Shown: positions 1 through 10,349 of the stretch, one piece after another
How positions within the stretch are numbered: position 1 is the first letter of the stretch
Layout: each line of letters begins with the position of its first letter
Origin: Paraburkholderia dinghuensis
Lineage (GTDB): Bacteria; Pseudomonadota; Gammaproteobacteria; Burkholderiales; Burkholderiaceae
Reading direction: 5' to 3'
Length of the DNA: 64,000 nt
NCBI RefSeq assembly: GCF_003837865.1
Contig: NZ_RQIS01000004.1
Location: 1-64,000 of the forward strand
The notes under the pieces: model-generated
What the model saw: the letters and a program-made list of their open reading frames with translations, nothing else
Told to the model about the DNA's origin: nothing
Databases searched by the model: none
Made by a program: the position numbers and the translations under genes

Positions 1-300
1 CGTCTCGACATTCATGTTGCGTTGCTTTCCCTGGCTGCTGCCGTCATCTGCTCGCGCTTCGTTGATGACTTGTGTTAGCGACTCTAAGTCCGCGCTGACT
101 TCCTGTTTTAAGCGCACGGTTAAGGCGCTCGGATATTCTAGGCCGACATTCTACGGTGCGTGCGCGTCTGACCCGCGACTGGCAGGAAACATTAGCGGAC
201 TCCCTCAATTTCGCAATTGCCGCTCATCGCGCGGCGCGGGCAGTATGGCTGTCACACAGATGGGCGCGTGCCGTTGCGCCGCAACATAACAGGAGACGCC
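1..300. other. Upstream region of the xyl operon, no convincing gene
   Basis: Open frames cross this stretch but none has a ribosome binding site or family-like sequence. On the minus strand an ATG at position 15, preceded by a GGGAAAG-like stretch, could be the first codons of a divergent gene leaving the window; a divergent xylose regulator would be plausible but cannot be seen. Two similar half-sites, TTAAGCGC and TTAAGGCGC, lie 12 bp apart around 108-129 and could be a direct-repeat activator site. This is weak evidence. Confidence 0.3.
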
Positions 301-1623
301 ATGTCGTACTTCGAACATGTCCCCGCGGTTCGCTACGAGGGCCCGCAGTCGGACAATCCTCTCGCTTTCCATCACTACGATCGCACGAAGAAGGTCCTCG
401 GCAAGACGATCGAAGAACATTTGCGCGTTGCCGTGTGCTACTGGCACACCTTCGTGTGGCCCGGCATCGACATCTTCGGGCACGGGACGTTCCATCGTCC
501 GTGGCAGCAGCCCGGTGACGCCATGGAGCGCGCGCGCCAGAAAGCCGATGCAGCATTCGAATTCTTCTCGAAGCTCGGCGCACCTTTCTATACCTTCCAC
601 GACACCGATGTCGCGCCCGAAGGCAAGGACCTGAAGGACTACACCGAGAATTTCGCGCGCATGGTCGACTATCTCGGCGAGCGCCAGCAGGCGAGCGGCG
701 TGAAGTTGCTGTGGGGCACCGCGAATCTCTTCTCGAATCCGCGTTATGCGGCGGGCGCGGCGACGAACCCGAACCCCGAAGTGTTCGCCTATGCGGCGAC
801 CCAGGTGTGTCACGCGCTCGACGCGACGCACAAGCTCGGCGGCGAGAACTACGTGCTGTGGGGTGGCCGCGAAGGCTACGACACGCTGCTCAACACCGAC
901 CTCGTGCGCGAGCGCGAGCAGTTCGCGCGCTTTCTTTCGATGGTGGTGGAACACAAGCACCGCACCGGCTTCAAAGGCACGCTGCTGATCGAGCCGAAGC
1001 CGCAGGAGCCGACCAAGCACCAATACGACTACGATGTCGCGACGGTTTACGGTTTCCTCGCGCAATACGGACTGCAAAGCGAAATCCGCGTCAATATCGA
1101 GGCGAATCACGCGACGCTCGCGGGCCACTCGTTCCATCACGAGATTGCGACGGCGTTTGCGCTCGGCGTGTTCGGCAGCGTGGACGCGAATCGCGGCGAT
1201 CAGCAAAACGGATGGGACACCGATCAGTTTCCGAATAGCGTCGAAGAACTCACGCTCGCGTTCTACGAGATCCTGCGTCACGGCGGATTCACGACGGGCG
1301 GCATGAACTTCGATGCGAAGGTGCGCCGCCAGAGCGTCGATGCCGAGGATCTCTTCTACGGCCACGTGGGGGCGATGGACGTGCTGGCGCTCGCGCTGGA
1401 GCGCGCTGCGGTGCTCGTCGAAAACGATCGCCTCGAACAACTGCGCAGCCAGCGTTACGCGGGCTGGGACACGGAGTTCGGCCGCAAGATCCTGGCGGGC
1501 GGTTATTCGCTCTCGTCGCTCGCGGCTGACGCCACCGCGCACGGCATGAATCCGCACCATGTGAGCGGCCAGCAAGAACGGCTCGAAAACATCGTCAATC
1601 AGGCGATTTACGGACTGCGATAA
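301..1623 (+). CDS. xylA: D-xylose isomerase XylA
   Basis: Interconverts D-xylose and D-xylulose in the cytoplasm, the first step of the isomerase pathway. The 440-residue length is normal for the bacterial class II enzyme. Visible family signatures include the catalytic-histidine segment [23 protein letters not shown], the metal and substrate segment [15 protein letters not shown] and the [17 protein letters not shown] block. The ATG at 301 follows AGGAGACGCC, a good ribosome binding site; in-frame codons upstream (from 217) lack one and do not look family-like. First gene of the xylA-xylB-xylF-xylG-xylH cluster, all on the plus strand. Confidence 0.97.
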   Translation: MSYFEHVPAVRYEGPQSDNPLAFHHYDRTKKVLGKTIEEHLRVAVCYWHTFVWPGIDIFGHGTFHRPWQQPGDAMERARQKADAAFEFFSKLGAPFYTFHDTDVAPEGKDLKDYTENFARMVDYLGERQQASGVKLLWGTANLFSNPRYAAGAATNPNPEVFAYAATQVCHALDATHKLGGENYVLWGGREGYDTLLNTDLVREREQFARFLSMVVEHKHRTGFKGTLLIEPKPQEPTKHQYDYDVATVYGFLAQYGLQSEIRVNIEANHATLAGHSFHHEIATAFALGVFGSVDANRGDQQNGWDTDQFPNSVEELTLAFYEILRHGGFTTGGMNFDAKVRRQSVDAEDLFYGHVGAMDVLALALERAAVLVENDRLEQLRSQRYAGWDTEFGRKILAGGYSLSSLAADATAHGMNPHHVSGQQERLENIVNQAIYGLR

Positions 1624-1717
1624 GCGCGTTGGCGGACGTGCAACCCCGCCAAAAATAAGGTGAACGCGCCGACGCCGATTCGGAATCGGCCCCGCGCGTT
1701 TCGATAAGGACGGAGAC

Positions 1718-3208
1718 ATGTTCATCGGGATCGACCTCGGGACGTCGGGCGTCAAGGCCGTGCTGCTGGATCGCGCGGGCGAGGTGCTCGGCAGCGCGAG
1801 CGCGGCGCTCACCGTGAGCCGTCCGCAGCCGCGCTGGTCCGAGCAGGCGCCGCAGGACTGGTGGCTCGCTACGCAGATGGTGCTGCGCGCACTGATCGCA
1901 CAGGCTGCGGCGAGAGGCATCGACGCCGCTCGCATCGAGGCGCTTGGCCTGACCGGACAGATGCATGGCGCGACGCTTCTCGATGCAGGCGGCAACGTGT
2001 TGCGCCCCGCCATCCTGTGGAACGACGGTCGTTCCGATGTCGAATGTGTCGAACTCGAACACGCGGTGCCGCAACTGCATGACATCGCGGGCAATCTGGC
2101 GATGCCGGGATTTACGGCGCCCAAACTGCTCTGGGTGCGCAAACATGAGCCCGACGTGTTCGCACGCATCGCGCATGTTCTGTTGCCGAAAGATTACTTG
2201 CGTTATCTCCTGACCGGCGTATTCGCAACCGATGCGTCCGATGCCTCCGGCACGCTCTGGCTCGACATCGCGAAGCGCGACTACAACGATGCGTTGCTGG
2301 CCGCATGCGGACTCACGCGCGAACAGATGCCCGCGGTCTTCGAGGGCAATCAGATCACCGGTACGCTGCGCCCGGAACTGGCACGGGAATTCGGCCTGCG
2401 CGAGATTCCCGTGGTCGCGGGCGGTGGAGACAACGCGGCGGGCGCGGTCGGCGTGGGGATCGTGCGCCCCGGCGATGCGATGCTTTCGCTCGGGACGTCC
2501 GGCGTTTATTTCGCCGTATCGGACGGATTTCGCGCGAACCCGGATTCGGCGGTCCACAGTTTTTGCCACGCGCTGCCGCAGACCTGGCATTTGATGTCGG
2601 TGATGCTCAACGCTGCGGGCTGCATCGATTTCACGGCGCAACTCACGGGTTATGGGAGCGTGGCGGCCTTGCTCGCCGACGCCGAGGCGAATTCGAACGA
2701 ACAAGTCGATGCGCGTCGCCCGTGGTTTCTCCCGTATCTGAGTGGCGAGCGCACGCCGCACAACGACGTCAATGCGAAGGGCGTCTTTTACGGCATGACT
2801 GGGCAGACCACGCGAGCCGATCTCGCGAACGCGACGCTGGAAGGGGTGGGCTTCGCGCTGCTGGACGGCATCGACGCCCTGCATGCAGCCGGTCTCATGC
2901 CCGATTCGATCACTGTGATCGGCGGCGGTTCGCGCAGCGCGTGGTGGACCCAGATGCTCGCCGATATCAGCGGCCGTGCGCTCACGTTGCGTGCGGGCGG
3001 CGAAGTGGGCCCGGCGCTCGGCGCCGCGCGTCTTGCACATCTCGCATCAGAGCCGGCCGCGACGCTGGACTCGGTGTGTCCGCAGCCACCCGTGCTGGCG
3101 GTCCGCGAGCCCGATGCGGCGCGCCACGCGTGGTATCGGGAGGCCCGCCGGCCAACGTTTCGCGCGCTCTATGGCGCGCTCAAACCGGTTTTTGCAACCG
3201 GCGCCTGA
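1718..3208 (+). CDS. xylB: Xylulokinase XylB
   Basis: Phosphorylates D-xylulose to D-xylulose 5-phosphate with ATP, feeding the pentose phosphate pathway. FGGY-family sugar kinase of 496 residues. The N-terminal phosphate-binding motif DLGTSGVKA is at residues 5-13, the substrate segment LTGQMHGA follows, and the catalytic aspartate lies in AGGGDNAAGAVG. The C-terminal GGGSRS segment is also present. The start ATG follows AAGGACGGAGAC. It lies 94 bp after xylA and 177 bp before xylF, consistent with one operon. Confidence 0.96.
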   Translation: MFIGIDLGTSGVKAVLLDRAGEVLGSASAALTVSRPQPRWSEQAPQDWWLATQMVLRALIAQAAARGIDAARIEALGLTGQMHGATLLDAGGNVLRPAILWNDGRSDVECVELEHAVPQLHDIAGNLAMPGFTAPKLLWVRKHEPDVFARIAHVLLPKDYLRYLLTGVFATDASDASGTLWLDIAKRDYNDALLAACGLTREQMPAVFEGNQITGTLRPELAREFGLREIPVVAGGGDNAAGAVGVGIVRPGDAMLSLGTSGVYFAVSDGFRANPDSAVHSFCHALPQTWHLMSVMLNAAGCIDFTAQLTGYGSVAALLADAEANSNEQVDARRPWFLPYLSGERTPHNDVNAKGVFYGMTGQTTRADLANATLEGVGFALLDGIDALHAAGLMPDSITVIGGGSRSAWWTQMLADISGRALTLRAGGEVGPALGAARLAHLASEPAATLDSVCPQPPVLAVREPDAARHAWYREARRPTFRALYGALKPVFATGA

Positions 3209-3385
3209 AGTGTGGCGTCGGTGAAGCAGAAAGCAGCACGGCCACGGTAGCCGTGCGGCAATAAAAGCAGTCCTGTGGTCACGTCGCCTCGCCCGTTCAC
3301 GGGCGTGTGCGTCTCGCAACCATTGTCGCGTCGCTCCCGCGAATCAGCCGGGACGGCTATAGACCATCAAGAGGAGTTTGGAGAC

Positions 3386-4414
3386 ATGAAATTTGCTAAA
3401 CGTCGTTCGGTTCTGAGTTCGCTCGTCTGCGGTGCGGTGCTCGCGAGCATCTCGCTTGCTGCGCCGCTTGCTCACGCAAGCAAGGACCATCCGGAAATCG
3501 GCTTCTGTATCGACGATCTGCGCGTTGAGCGCTGGTCGCGCGATCGCGACTACTTCGTCGCAGCCGCCCAGCAACTGGGTGCGAAGGTGTCGGTGCAGTC
3601 GGCCGATGCCAGCGAAGAGCGCCAGATTTCGCAGATCGAGAATCTCATCTCGCGCGGCGTGGATGTGATCGTGATCGTGCCGTTCAATTCGAAGACGCTC
3701 GGCAATGTGGTCGCCGAAGCGAAGAAGGCCGGCATCAAGGTCGTTTCGTATGACCGTCTGATCCTTGACGCCGACGTCGACGCGTACATCTCGTTCGACA
3801 ACGAAAAGGTGGGTGAACTGCAGGCGCAGGGCGTCTTCAAGGCACAGCCGAAGGGCAACTACTTCCTGCTGGGCGGCGCGCCGACCGACAACAACGCCAA
3901 GATGCTGCGCGAAGGGCAGTTGAAGGTGCTCAAGCCCGCAATCGATCGTGGCGACATCAAGGTGGTCGGCCAGCAGTGGGTGCCGGAATGGAGCGCTTCG
4001 ACGGCGCTGCGCATCATGGAAGACGCACTCACGGCGAACAACAACAAGATCGACGCGGTTGTCGCATCGAACGACGGCACGGCCGGCGGCGCGATCCAGG
4101 CGCTGGCCGCACAGCATCTCGCGGGCAAGGTGCCGGTGTCGGGCCAGGACGCCGATCTCGCGGCGGTCAAGCGCGTGATTTCGGGCACGCAGACCATGAC
4201 GGTCTACAAGCCGCTCAAGCTGATCGCAAGCTCGGCGGCGAAGCTCGCCGTCGATCTCGCGAAGGGCGACAAGCCCGCGTATAACGCGCAGTACGACAAC
4301 GGCAAGAAGAAGGTCGACACGGTCCTGCTGCAGCCGACGCTGCTCACGAAGAGCAATGTGGACGTCGTGGTCAAGGACGGCTTCTACACGCAAGCTCAAC
4401 TGGCTAGCCAGTAA
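3386..4414 (+). CDS. xylF: D-xylose ABC transporter periplasmic binding protein XylF
   Basis: Periplasmic receptor that delivers xylose to the XylGH transporter. The 342-residue product has a Sec signal peptide (basic n-region MKFAKRR, hydrophobic core, cleavage likely after ASISLAAPLAHA). The mature part begins SKDHPEIGFCIDDLRVERW, characteristic of XylF, followed by the two-lobed periplasmic binding protein/LacI fold. The ATG at 3386 follows GAGGAGTTTGGAGAC; longer in-frame readings from 3275 would bury the signal peptide. A strong hairpin follows the stop codon and precedes xylG, as is common for abundantly made binding proteins. Confidence 0.96.
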   Translation: MKFAKRRSVLSSLVCGAVLASISLAAPLAHASKDHPEIGFCIDDLRVERWSRDRDYFVAAAQQLGAKVSVQSADASEERQISQIENLISRGVDVIVIVPFNSKTLGNVVAEAKKAGIKVVSYDRLILDADVDAYISFDNEKVGELQAQGVFKAQPKGNYFLLGGAPTDNNAKMLREGQLKVLKPAIDRGDIKVVGQQWVPEWSASTALRIMEDALTANNNKIDAVVASNDGTAGGAIQALAAQHLAGKVPVSGQDADLAAVKRVISGTQTMTVYKPLKLIASSAAKLAVDLAKGDKPAYNAQYDNGKKKVDTVLLQPTLLTKSNVDVVVKDGFYTQAQLASQ

Positions 4415-4422
4415 CGGCGGGC

Positions 4423-4464
4423 GGCCCGCGAACGCGCCGCTTCCGGCGACGTCGTTCGCGGGCC
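4423..4464 (+). promoter_or_regulatory. Intercistronic hairpin between xylF and xylG
   Basis: A perfect 12-bp inverted repeat, GGCCCGCGAACG (4423-4434) and CGTTCGCGGGCC (4453-4464), encloses an 18-nt loop. Only three T residues follow, so it is likely an attenuator or a 3' mRNA stabiliser that raises XylF over XylGH, not a full terminator. Confidence 0.7.
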
Positions 4465-4486
4465 TTTGCAGCGAGGCTGAACAAGT

Positions 4487-6052
4487 ATGACCGAACCACT
4501 ACTGACGATGCGCGGCATCGTCAAGTCCTTTGCGGGCGTGAAAGCGCTCGACGGCATCGACCTTACGGTGCAGCCCGGCGAATGCGTGGGCCTGTGCGGC
4601 GAAAACGGCGCCGGTAAATCGACGCTCATGAAGGTGCTCTCGGGCGTCTATCCGCACGGCACCTGGAGCGGCGAGATCCGCTGGGAAGGCGAGGTGCTGA
4701 AGGCCGCGAACGTGCGCGACACGGAGCGCGCGGGCATCGTCATCATCCATCAGGAATTGATGCTCGTGCCAGAGCTTTCGGTCGCCGAAAATATTTTCCT
4801 CGGCAACGAGATCACGTTGCCGGGCGGCCGCATGAACTACGCGGCCATGTATCAGCGCGCCGACGAATTGCTGCGCGAGCTGAACATCGACGCGATCAAT
4901 GTCGCCGAGCCGGTGATGAACTACGGCGGCGGCCATCAGCAGCTCATCGAGATTGCCAAGGCGCTCAACAAGCGCGCGAAGCTGCTGATTCTCGACGAGC
5001 CGTCGTCGTCGCTCACCGCCGCCGAAACGAAGATTCTGCTCGACATCGTGCGCGATCTGAAACGGCGCGGCGTGGCATGTGTGTACATTTCGCACAAGCT
5101 CGAAGAAGTCGAGGCCGTGTGCGACACGGTGACGGTGATCCGCGACGGCAAGCACGTCGCGACTGAGCCGATGCAATCGCTCACCAAGGACCGCATCATT
5201 GCGATGATGGTGGGCCGCGAGATCCGCAACCTGTTTCCGCGCGAGCCGCACGAGATCGGAGACGTCGTCTTCGAGGCGCGCAACGTGACCTGCTACGACG
5301 TGGCGAATCCGCGCCGCAAGCGCGTCGACGACGTGTCGTTTTCGGTGCGGCGCGGCGAGATCGTCGGCGTGGCCGGACTCGTCGGAGCAGGGCGCACGGA
5401 AACGATGCAGGCGATCTTCGGCGCCTACCCGGGCGCGTGCACCGCAACCGTGTTGCTCGACGGCAAGCCGTTGAAGATCCGCGCACCGCTCGACGCGATT
5501 CGCGCCGGCATCGCGATGGTGCCCGAGGACCGCAAACGTCACGGCATCGTGCCGCAACTGGGCGTGGGCCACAACATCACGCTTTCGGTACTGCAGCGTT
5601 TCGCGAAACGCGGACGCATCGACGCAGCCGCCGAACTCGACACCATTCGCAACGAAATGCAGCGCCTCTCGGTGCGCGCGGCCAATCCGATGCTTTCGAT
5701 CGCGAGTCTCTCGGGCGGAAACCAGCAAAAAGCAGTACTGACGAAGATGCTGCTCACCGACCCGGTCGTGCTGATCCTCGACGAACCCACGCGCGGCGTC
5801 GACGTCGGGGCGAAGTACGAAATCTACAAGCTCATGTTCCAGCTTGCCAAACGCGGCGTGGCGATCGTGATGGTGTCGTCCGAGTTGCCTGAGGTGCTGG
5901 GCGTCAGCGACCGCGTGCTCGTGATCGGCGAGGGCGAGTTGCGCGGCGATTTCGTCAACGAAGGCCTGACGCAGGAACACATTCTCAGTGCCGCGATCCA
6001 CAGCGCGCGCCACCAACCCAACGTTGAAACTGAAAGAGCGAGTGCAGCATGA
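4487..6052 (+). CDS. xylG: D-xylose ABC transporter ATP-binding protein XylG
   Basis: Energises xylose import. The 521-residue protein has two fused ABC ATPase domains, as in all sugar transporters of the CUT2 class. In domain 1 Walker A is GENGAGKST near residue 39, the signature-like segment is [15 protein letters not shown] and Walker B is [10 protein letters not shown]. Domain 2 has a degenerate Walker A (GLVGAGRTE), a clear [15 protein letters not shown] signature and [14 protein letters not shown]. The stop codon overlaps the xylH start (ATGA), indicating translational coupling. Confidence 0.96.
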   Translation: MTEPLLTMRGIVKSFAGVKALDGIDLTVQPGECVGLCGENGAGKSTLMKVLSGVYPHGTWSGEIRWEGEVLKAANVRDTERAGIVIIHQELMLVPELSVAENIFLGNEITLPGGRMNYAAMYQRADELLRELNIDAINVAEPVMNYGGGHQQLIEIAKALNKRAKLLILDEPSSSLTAAETKILLDIVRDLKRRGVACVYISHKLEEVEAVCDTVTVIRDGKHVATEPMQSLTKDRIIAMMVGREIRNLFPREPHEIGDVVFEARNVTCYDVANPRRKRVDDVSFSVRRGEIVGVAGLVGAGRTETMQAIFGAYPGACTATVLLDGKPLKIRAPLDAIRAGIAMVPEDRKRHGIVPQLGVGHNITLSVLQRFAKRGRIDAAAELDTIRNEMQRLSVRAANPMLSIASLSGGNQQKAVLTKMLLTDPVVLILDEPTRGVDVGAKYEIYKLMFQLAKRGVAIVMVSSELPEVLGVSDRVLVIGEGELRGDFVNEGLTQEHILSAAIHSARHQPNVETERASAA

Positions 6053-7248
6053 CCCCCGACGTCACTTCACAACCCGCGCGCGATGACGCCGCAAATGGCG
6101 GCAGCAGCTTCGGCATGCGTGCTCAGCAGCTCTTTGCGCGCTACAAGATACTCGCGCTTCTGCTTGCCGTTGCCGCAATCTGGGTCTTTTTCTCGGCGCT
6201 GACGCACGGCGCGTTTGTCACGCCGCGCAACGTGTCGAATCTGCTGCGGCAGATGTCGATCACCGGCATGCTCGCGTGCGGCATGGTGTTCGTTATCATC
6301 GCGGGCGAAATCGATCTCTCGGTTGGCTCGCTGCTCGGTCTTCTCGGCGGCGTGGCTGCGATTCTCGACGTGAACCGCGGCTGGCCCATCGGCGTGACGG
6401 TGCCCGTCGTGCTTGCGCTTGGCGTGCTCGTTGGCGTCTTCAACGGGTGGTGGTCCACGTACCGGCGCGTGCCGTCGTTCATCGTCGGGCTTGGCGGCAT
6501 GCTGGCCTATCGAGGCATCCTGCTCGGCATCACGGGCGGGTCCACGATAGCGCCCGTGTCGGACAACTTCGTGTTCATCGGCCAGGGTTATCTGCCGCGG
6601 CTCGCGGGCGACGCGCTCGCGGTCGTACTGTTCGCGCTGCTCGCGCTCCTCACCGTGCGCCAGCGCGCGAACCACCGGCGCTATCAGTTGCCGGTCGCGC
6701 CGATGTGGCAGGACGGTGTGAAGATCGTCGGTGCGGGCGTCATCGTGCTCGCGTTCGTGGTGATGCTGGACAGCTACGGCGGCATTCCCGTACCTGTGCT
6801 GCTCCTGCTCGCGCTGCTCGGAATCTTCACCTGGGTCGCGACGCAGACGGTGTTTGGCCGGCGCATCTATGCGGTCGGATCGAATCTCGAAGCGACGCGC
6901 CTTTCGGGCGTCAATACGAACCGCGTCAAGCTCGTGATTTTCGCGTTGATGGGGCTCATGTGCGCGTTCGGCGGCATCGTCAACACGGCGCGTCTCGCTG
7001 CGGGCTCGCCCTCGGCCGGCAACATGGGTGAACTCGATGCGATCGCGGCCTGCTTCATTGGCGGCACGTCGATGCGCGGCGGCTCGGGCACGGTGTACGG
7101 CGCGCTGATCGGCGCACTCGTGATGGCGAGCCTCGACAACGGAATGTCGATGCTCGACGTCGATGCGTACTGGCAGATGATCGTGAAGGGCGGCATTCTC
7201 GTGCTCGCCGTGTGGATCGACGTGGTGTCGGGATCGAATCGCCGTTGA
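6049..7248 (+). CDS. xylH: D-xylose ABC transporter permease XylH
   Basis: Membrane channel of the xylose importer, 399 residues, BPD_transp_2 (CUT2/RbsC-like) fold. It has a short hydrophilic N-terminus, then about ten hydrophobic segments. Typical motifs include [20 protein letters not shown] near residues 80-100 and the C-terminal [20 protein letters not shown] loop. It overlaps xylG by 4 bp. It is the last gene of the operon, since a strong terminator follows within 80 bp. No regulator gene follows, unlike the layout in many relatives. Confidence 0.95.
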   Translation: MTPDVTSQPARDDAANGGSSFGMRAQQLFARYKILALLLAVAAIWVFFSALTHGAFVTPRNVSNLLRQMSITGMLACGMVFVIIAGEIDLSVGSLLGLLGGVAAILDVNRGWPIGVTVPVVLALGVLVGVFNGWWSTYRRVPSFIVGLGGMLAYRGILLGITGGSTIAPVSDNFVFIGQGYLPRLAGDALAVVLFALLALLTVRQRANHRRYQLPVAPMWQDGVKIVGAGVIVLAFVVMLDSYGGIPVPVLLLLALLGIFTWVATQTVFGRRIYAVGSNLEATRLSGVNTNRVKLVIFALMGLMCAFGGIVNTARLAAGSPSAGNMGELDAIAACFIGGTSMRGGSGTVYGALIGALVMASLDNGMSMLDVDAYWQMIVKGGILVLAVWIDVVSGSNRR

Positions 7249-7319
7249 TGGGTGGCGGCTGAAAGCCTCGGCAACGACGGCACTGGTTGCTTCTCCAGGG
7301 TGCGCCTGAACGCGCATTT

Positions 7320-7350
7320 GGGCGAGACGGATGTCTCGCCCTTTTTTCTT
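7320..7350 (+). terminator. Rho-independent terminator of the xyl operon
   Basis: A perfect 9-bp stem, GGGCGAGAC / GTCTCGCCC (7320-7328 and 7333-7341) with loop GGAT, is followed by TTTTTTCTTTTT. It lies 71 bp after xylH. Nothing else convincing is seen in 7249-7658 except a TACAAT -10-like hexamer near 7627. Confidence 0.93.
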
Positions 7351-7658
7351 TTTGATCGTGCGTTGGTCTTCCATTCCCTCCAGCATCGTTTTGGCCCGGG
7401 CGCCAACGCGAAGGTCATGCCGCGCGGAGCTTTCGCCGATACTGTCTGCGCTTTCCCAGGGATGCTTCGATTTCAGCGCTCGCACGTGTGACGAACGAAA
7501 TCGAAGACTGCGTTCGGGCTTCGTGAATGCCCCGCGGGTTCGCACGTCAAGCGTGCCAACTGAGCGAGCCGCCGGGCGCGGAGCGCAAATCCGCCGCCGT
7601 CGCGCGAGGTCCCTCGGCCCTTGGGCTACAATTGCCGCAGCCTGGACACGGAACCGTA

Positions 7659-8102
7659 ATGAATACACGGAAAGCATGCTTCGCCGGCCTCATGGCCGTT
7701 GCCGCTCTGCTTGCAGGATGCGCCGCGCAGTACCGCAATACCAGCGCGTGCGAGCAGGAAATGCGTCGCCGCCTCGTGGATGCGTCGCAGGGCGAGCTTT
7801 CTGTCACGAATCGCACGGCCGCTTATCGCGGCAGTCGCGTCGTTGTCGAAGGTCATCTCGACAAGACGCCCGATGCCGCCAAGGTCGCGGCTACGGCCAC
7901 TGACACCGCAACGGCCACCGCAAAACCGAAGCCCGCTACGCCGGTCGATGCCGTTGCGCAGAAACTCGGCATCAAGAAGCCGGAGCGCACGCCCGCCGCC
8001 GCCGAATGCACGTTCGACGAGGCCGCTCTCAAGTCGTTCCGCTGGCTCGCACCGGCGGCGCTCGCGAAGACTACGCCCGAGCCGGGCGCGTCAACGAACT
8101 GA
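7659..8102 (+). CDS. Putative lipoprotein, uncharacterised
   Basis: 147-residue exported protein of unknown function. The N-terminal segment MNTRKACFAGLMAVAALLAGC is a lipoprotein signal peptide with lipobox LLAGC at residues 18-22, so it should be anchored to a membrane on the periplasmic side. The middle is a low-complexity A/T/K/P stretch (residues ~70-95). Three further cysteines lie at CEQEM, ECTF and near the N-terminus. No family recognised. A TACAAT -10-like element lies about 30 bp upstream. No obvious Shine-Dalgarno sequence, so the start rests on the signal peptide. Confidence 0.75.
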   Translation: MNTRKACFAGLMAVAALLAGCAAQYRNTSACEQEMRRRLVDASQGELSVTNRTAAYRGSRVVVEGHLDKTPDAAKVAATATDTATATAKPKPATPVDAVAQKLGIKKPERTPAAAECTFDEAALKSFRWLAPAALAKTTPEPGASTN

Positions 8103-8220
8103 CCGGACTGACGCTGCGCACGCCGCTCTATCGCAGCGGCGCGATGCTCACAGCGTCAATGCATAGCCACATCAATACGCGCGTGCCGCGTTCCCCAAAA
8201 ACAGGCCGCCAAAACACGCC

Positions 8221-9483
8221 TCAAAACGCGAAGAACGGTCCGTTGCCGGCTGACGTCAGCTGTCCCTCGATCGCCGTGAACACGCTCTTTCCGAAGAAGA
8301 ACGGCAAGCCCCATCCGAACGCGCTGCCGTTGTAGGCCGCGAGGTTGCTGTACGCCCAGTTGCCTGTGTTGAGGAGCGTCTGCGCGTTTGCGACAGTGAA
8401 CGACGTGGAGGCTGCCACGCCGTCGGTGCCTTTGATTGTCGCCCCGAAGCTCAGCGGCGAACTCGGGCAGAACCACACGCCGCTGCATAGCGTGGTCGTC
8501 GAACTCGCGAAGAAGAAGGCGTTCGAGCCGCTGTCCAGATAGCTCCTCGCATAGACCGTGCCGTCCGAAGTGGTGGTGCTCACGTAGCCCGTCGACTTGT
8601 TCGCGTGCAGGACCGTCGCCGCGCCGAGCACGTTGTTGGCCTGTGTCCCGATGCCGAATGTCAGCGTGCCAGTGATGGAGGCCGCGCCGTTGTCTCCGAC
8701 CGTGGGCAGGGTGATTTCGACGCCGTTGTTGTCCGTGGCGAATGCGGCGACGGGATTGGCGACCTGATGCGCCAGCGGCTGCGTACTCGGGTTGCAGGTG
8801 CCCGAGGCGCACGCGTAGTACCACGGCGTTATCGCCATGTTCGCGCAACTCGCCCCGCAATCGGCATTGAAGAGCCCCACGCCGATGATGCCGTTCACGT
8901 GCAGCGAGGACGCGTCGTTCATCGCTATGGCGCTGGCGTTCGAGCAGGAGCTGGGCGCGGTCGAGGGCACCGAAGGATCCGCGATCACCTGAATCGGCAG
9001 CGACGCCGCTGTTTCGCTCGCGAGCTTCACGTCCGCGAGACGCACGGCACCCCAGGTGTAGCCGGATCCGAACACGAGACATTCGCCGGCCACGTTCGTG
9101 CCCGAGCCCGCGTTCACCGCGGGCAGCGTGATGCTGGAAGGCAGCGCCGAAGCGAGCAGGCGAAGGCCTGCCGATCCCGTGTCGACCTGAACGTTGTCGA
9201 TGGTCGCGCAGGTGGACGTGTTCGGCACGCAGACGGTGACGCTTGTCGTGAGCATGTTGGGTGTCCGCGTCGCCAGCGGTCCGACGCTCACCGTGACCTG
9301 GTTGGGCGTCGTGGATTGTACGACGGAGGACGTGGTCGGGTTGTTGGGCGACCCGCCGCCGCTCGTGGTGGCGGGGCCCGTCGAACTGTCGCCCGAGCCC
9401 CCGCCTCCGCAGGCGGCCAGCGTGACGCAGAGCAGAAGGGCGAGCCACAGCGCGCGCGCAGGGGAGCCACGGCGGCCGGTCAT
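8221..9483 (-). CDS. DUF3443 family lipoprotein, aspartic-protease-like motifs
   Basis: 420-residue putative lipoprotein (signal with lipobox TLAACGGGG near residue 25, then a Ser/Gly/Thr linker) matching what I recall of DUF3443, a Burkholderia-rich family of unknown function. Two D-S/T-G motifs stand out: QVDTGSAGLRLLAS near residue 110 and YLDSGSNAFFF near residue 305, spaced like the two active-site loops of pepsin-type aspartic peptidases. Several cysteine pairs suggest periplasmic disulfides. The ATG at 9483 overlaps the stop of the upstream DUF2844 gene (ATGA), so the two are translationally coupled. Peptidase activity is inference only. Confidence 0.8.
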   Translation of the reverse strand: MTGRRGSPARALWLALLLCVTLAACGGGGSGDSSTGPATTSGGGSPNNPTTSSVVQSTTPNQVTVSVGPLATRTPNMLTTSVTVCVPNTSTCATIDNVQVDTGSAGLRLLASALPSSITLPAVNAGSGTNVAGECLVFGSGYTWGAVRLADVKLASETAASLPIQVIADPSVPSTAPSSCSNASAIAMNDASSLHVNGIIGVGLFNADCGASCANMAITPWYYACASGTCNPSTQPLAHQVANPVAAFATDNNGVEITLPTVGDNGAASITGTLTFGIGTQANNVLGAATVLHANKSTGYVSTTTSDGTVYARSYLDSGSNAFFFASSTTTLCSGVWFCPSSPLSFGATIKGTDGVAASTSFTVANAQTLLNTGNWAYSNLAAYNGSAFGWGLPFFFGKSVFTAIEGQLTSAGNGPFFAF

Positions 9484-9950
9484 CGCAGGTCTCCTTCGTT
9501 CACGCCCGCGGGCAGCGCGGCCGGCAGCCACGCGCGGCCCACGTAGCTGCGCATCTGGCCACCCGTTTCGACGATGACGCCGGTCTGATTCACGCGAGCG
9601 TTGTGCAGATTGCCGGGCTGTGCCGCGAGCGCGGCGGCCGCGCCGCTGCGATACGACGCGTAGTGACGGCCGAGCAGCGTCTGCAGGTTCGGCATCGTCG
9701 GCCCTTCCCACGAATACGCGAAGATCTCGTCGTTCGTTGGGGCGATGTACTCGTTGATGGTCGTGCCGCCCGCGTCGACGTAACTGAGAACGCGTGCCGC
9801 ACCGCTTGCGATCGTGCCCGTGGTCGCCCCGGTGATGGGCGTGGCGGTGTCGCCGAGCGCGGCGTGAGCGGGCGTCGCAAGCCACAGGCCCACCGACAGG
9901 CAGGCGCAGGCCGCCAGGTGGTCCGCCCGGCTGGATTTTCTGGTTGTCAT
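9480..9950 (-). CDS. DUF2844 family secreted protein
   Basis: 156-residue secreted protein of unknown function. A signal peptide (MTTRKSSRADHLAACACLSV onwards, likely cleaved after TPAHA) precedes a small domain with the family-like segments ALGDTATPI, EYIAPTNDEIFAYSWEGP and NLQTLLGRHY. It forms a two-gene operon with the DUF3443 lipoprotein, overlapping by 4 bp. The ATG at 9950 is chosen because the signal peptide begins there; an upstream in-frame start at 10013 would add 21 hydrophilic residues. The pairing suggests a joint envelope function. Confidence 0.8.
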   Translation of the reverse strand: MTTRKSSRADHLAACACLSVGLWLATPAHAALGDTATPITGATTGTIASGAARVLSYVDAGGTTINEYIAPTNDEIFAYSWEGPTMPNLQTLLGRHYASYRSGAAAALAAQPGNLHNARVNQTGVIVETGGQMRSYVGRAWLPAALPAGVNEGDLR

Positions 9951-10013
9951 GAAACGCTTCCGACTTGTTCTACTTGTTGGCTTATTTTTGAGATTTGCGC
10001 CGAACAATAGCAT

Positions 10014-10349
10014 CGGAATGTTCCGCTCAAACGAGGATCACGGCTTGAGTCGCACCGCCGGGACGTTGGTCTGACGCGATATTTTTCTAATGCATTGATG
10101 TAAAAGGGTAAATCCGGTTTTCCCTCGTCGGCGCGCGCTGTCTCGAATTGTTGAATAACGTTAAATGGGCGCCTGCTGAGGCCTGTCAGACCGAGCCGCG
10201 GCCGCCGCGATGGCCCGCGGCGTCGTGGTTTTTGCACAGGGGCTTCCAGGACCGGTAGAATGTCTGGTTAATCCACGGAAACTGGCCGTGGCGTAGCCGA
10301 AGGTTCACCGCAAGGATTCCCCCAGGATCACCCCAAGGATTACCCGAAC
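10014..10349. other. Divergent intergenic region between DUF2844 and bamC
   Basis: No gene seen. It holds an AT-rich patch (10080-10115) and, just before bamC at 10311-10346, three imperfect copies of CAAGGATTACCC-like sequence that include AAGGA ribosome-binding-like cores. Confidence 0.4.

Noticed and set aside
205-2169. Long minus-strand open frame opposite xylA/xylB
   Set aside because: Arginine-rich shadow of well-supported plus-strand genes; no ribosome binding site or family features.
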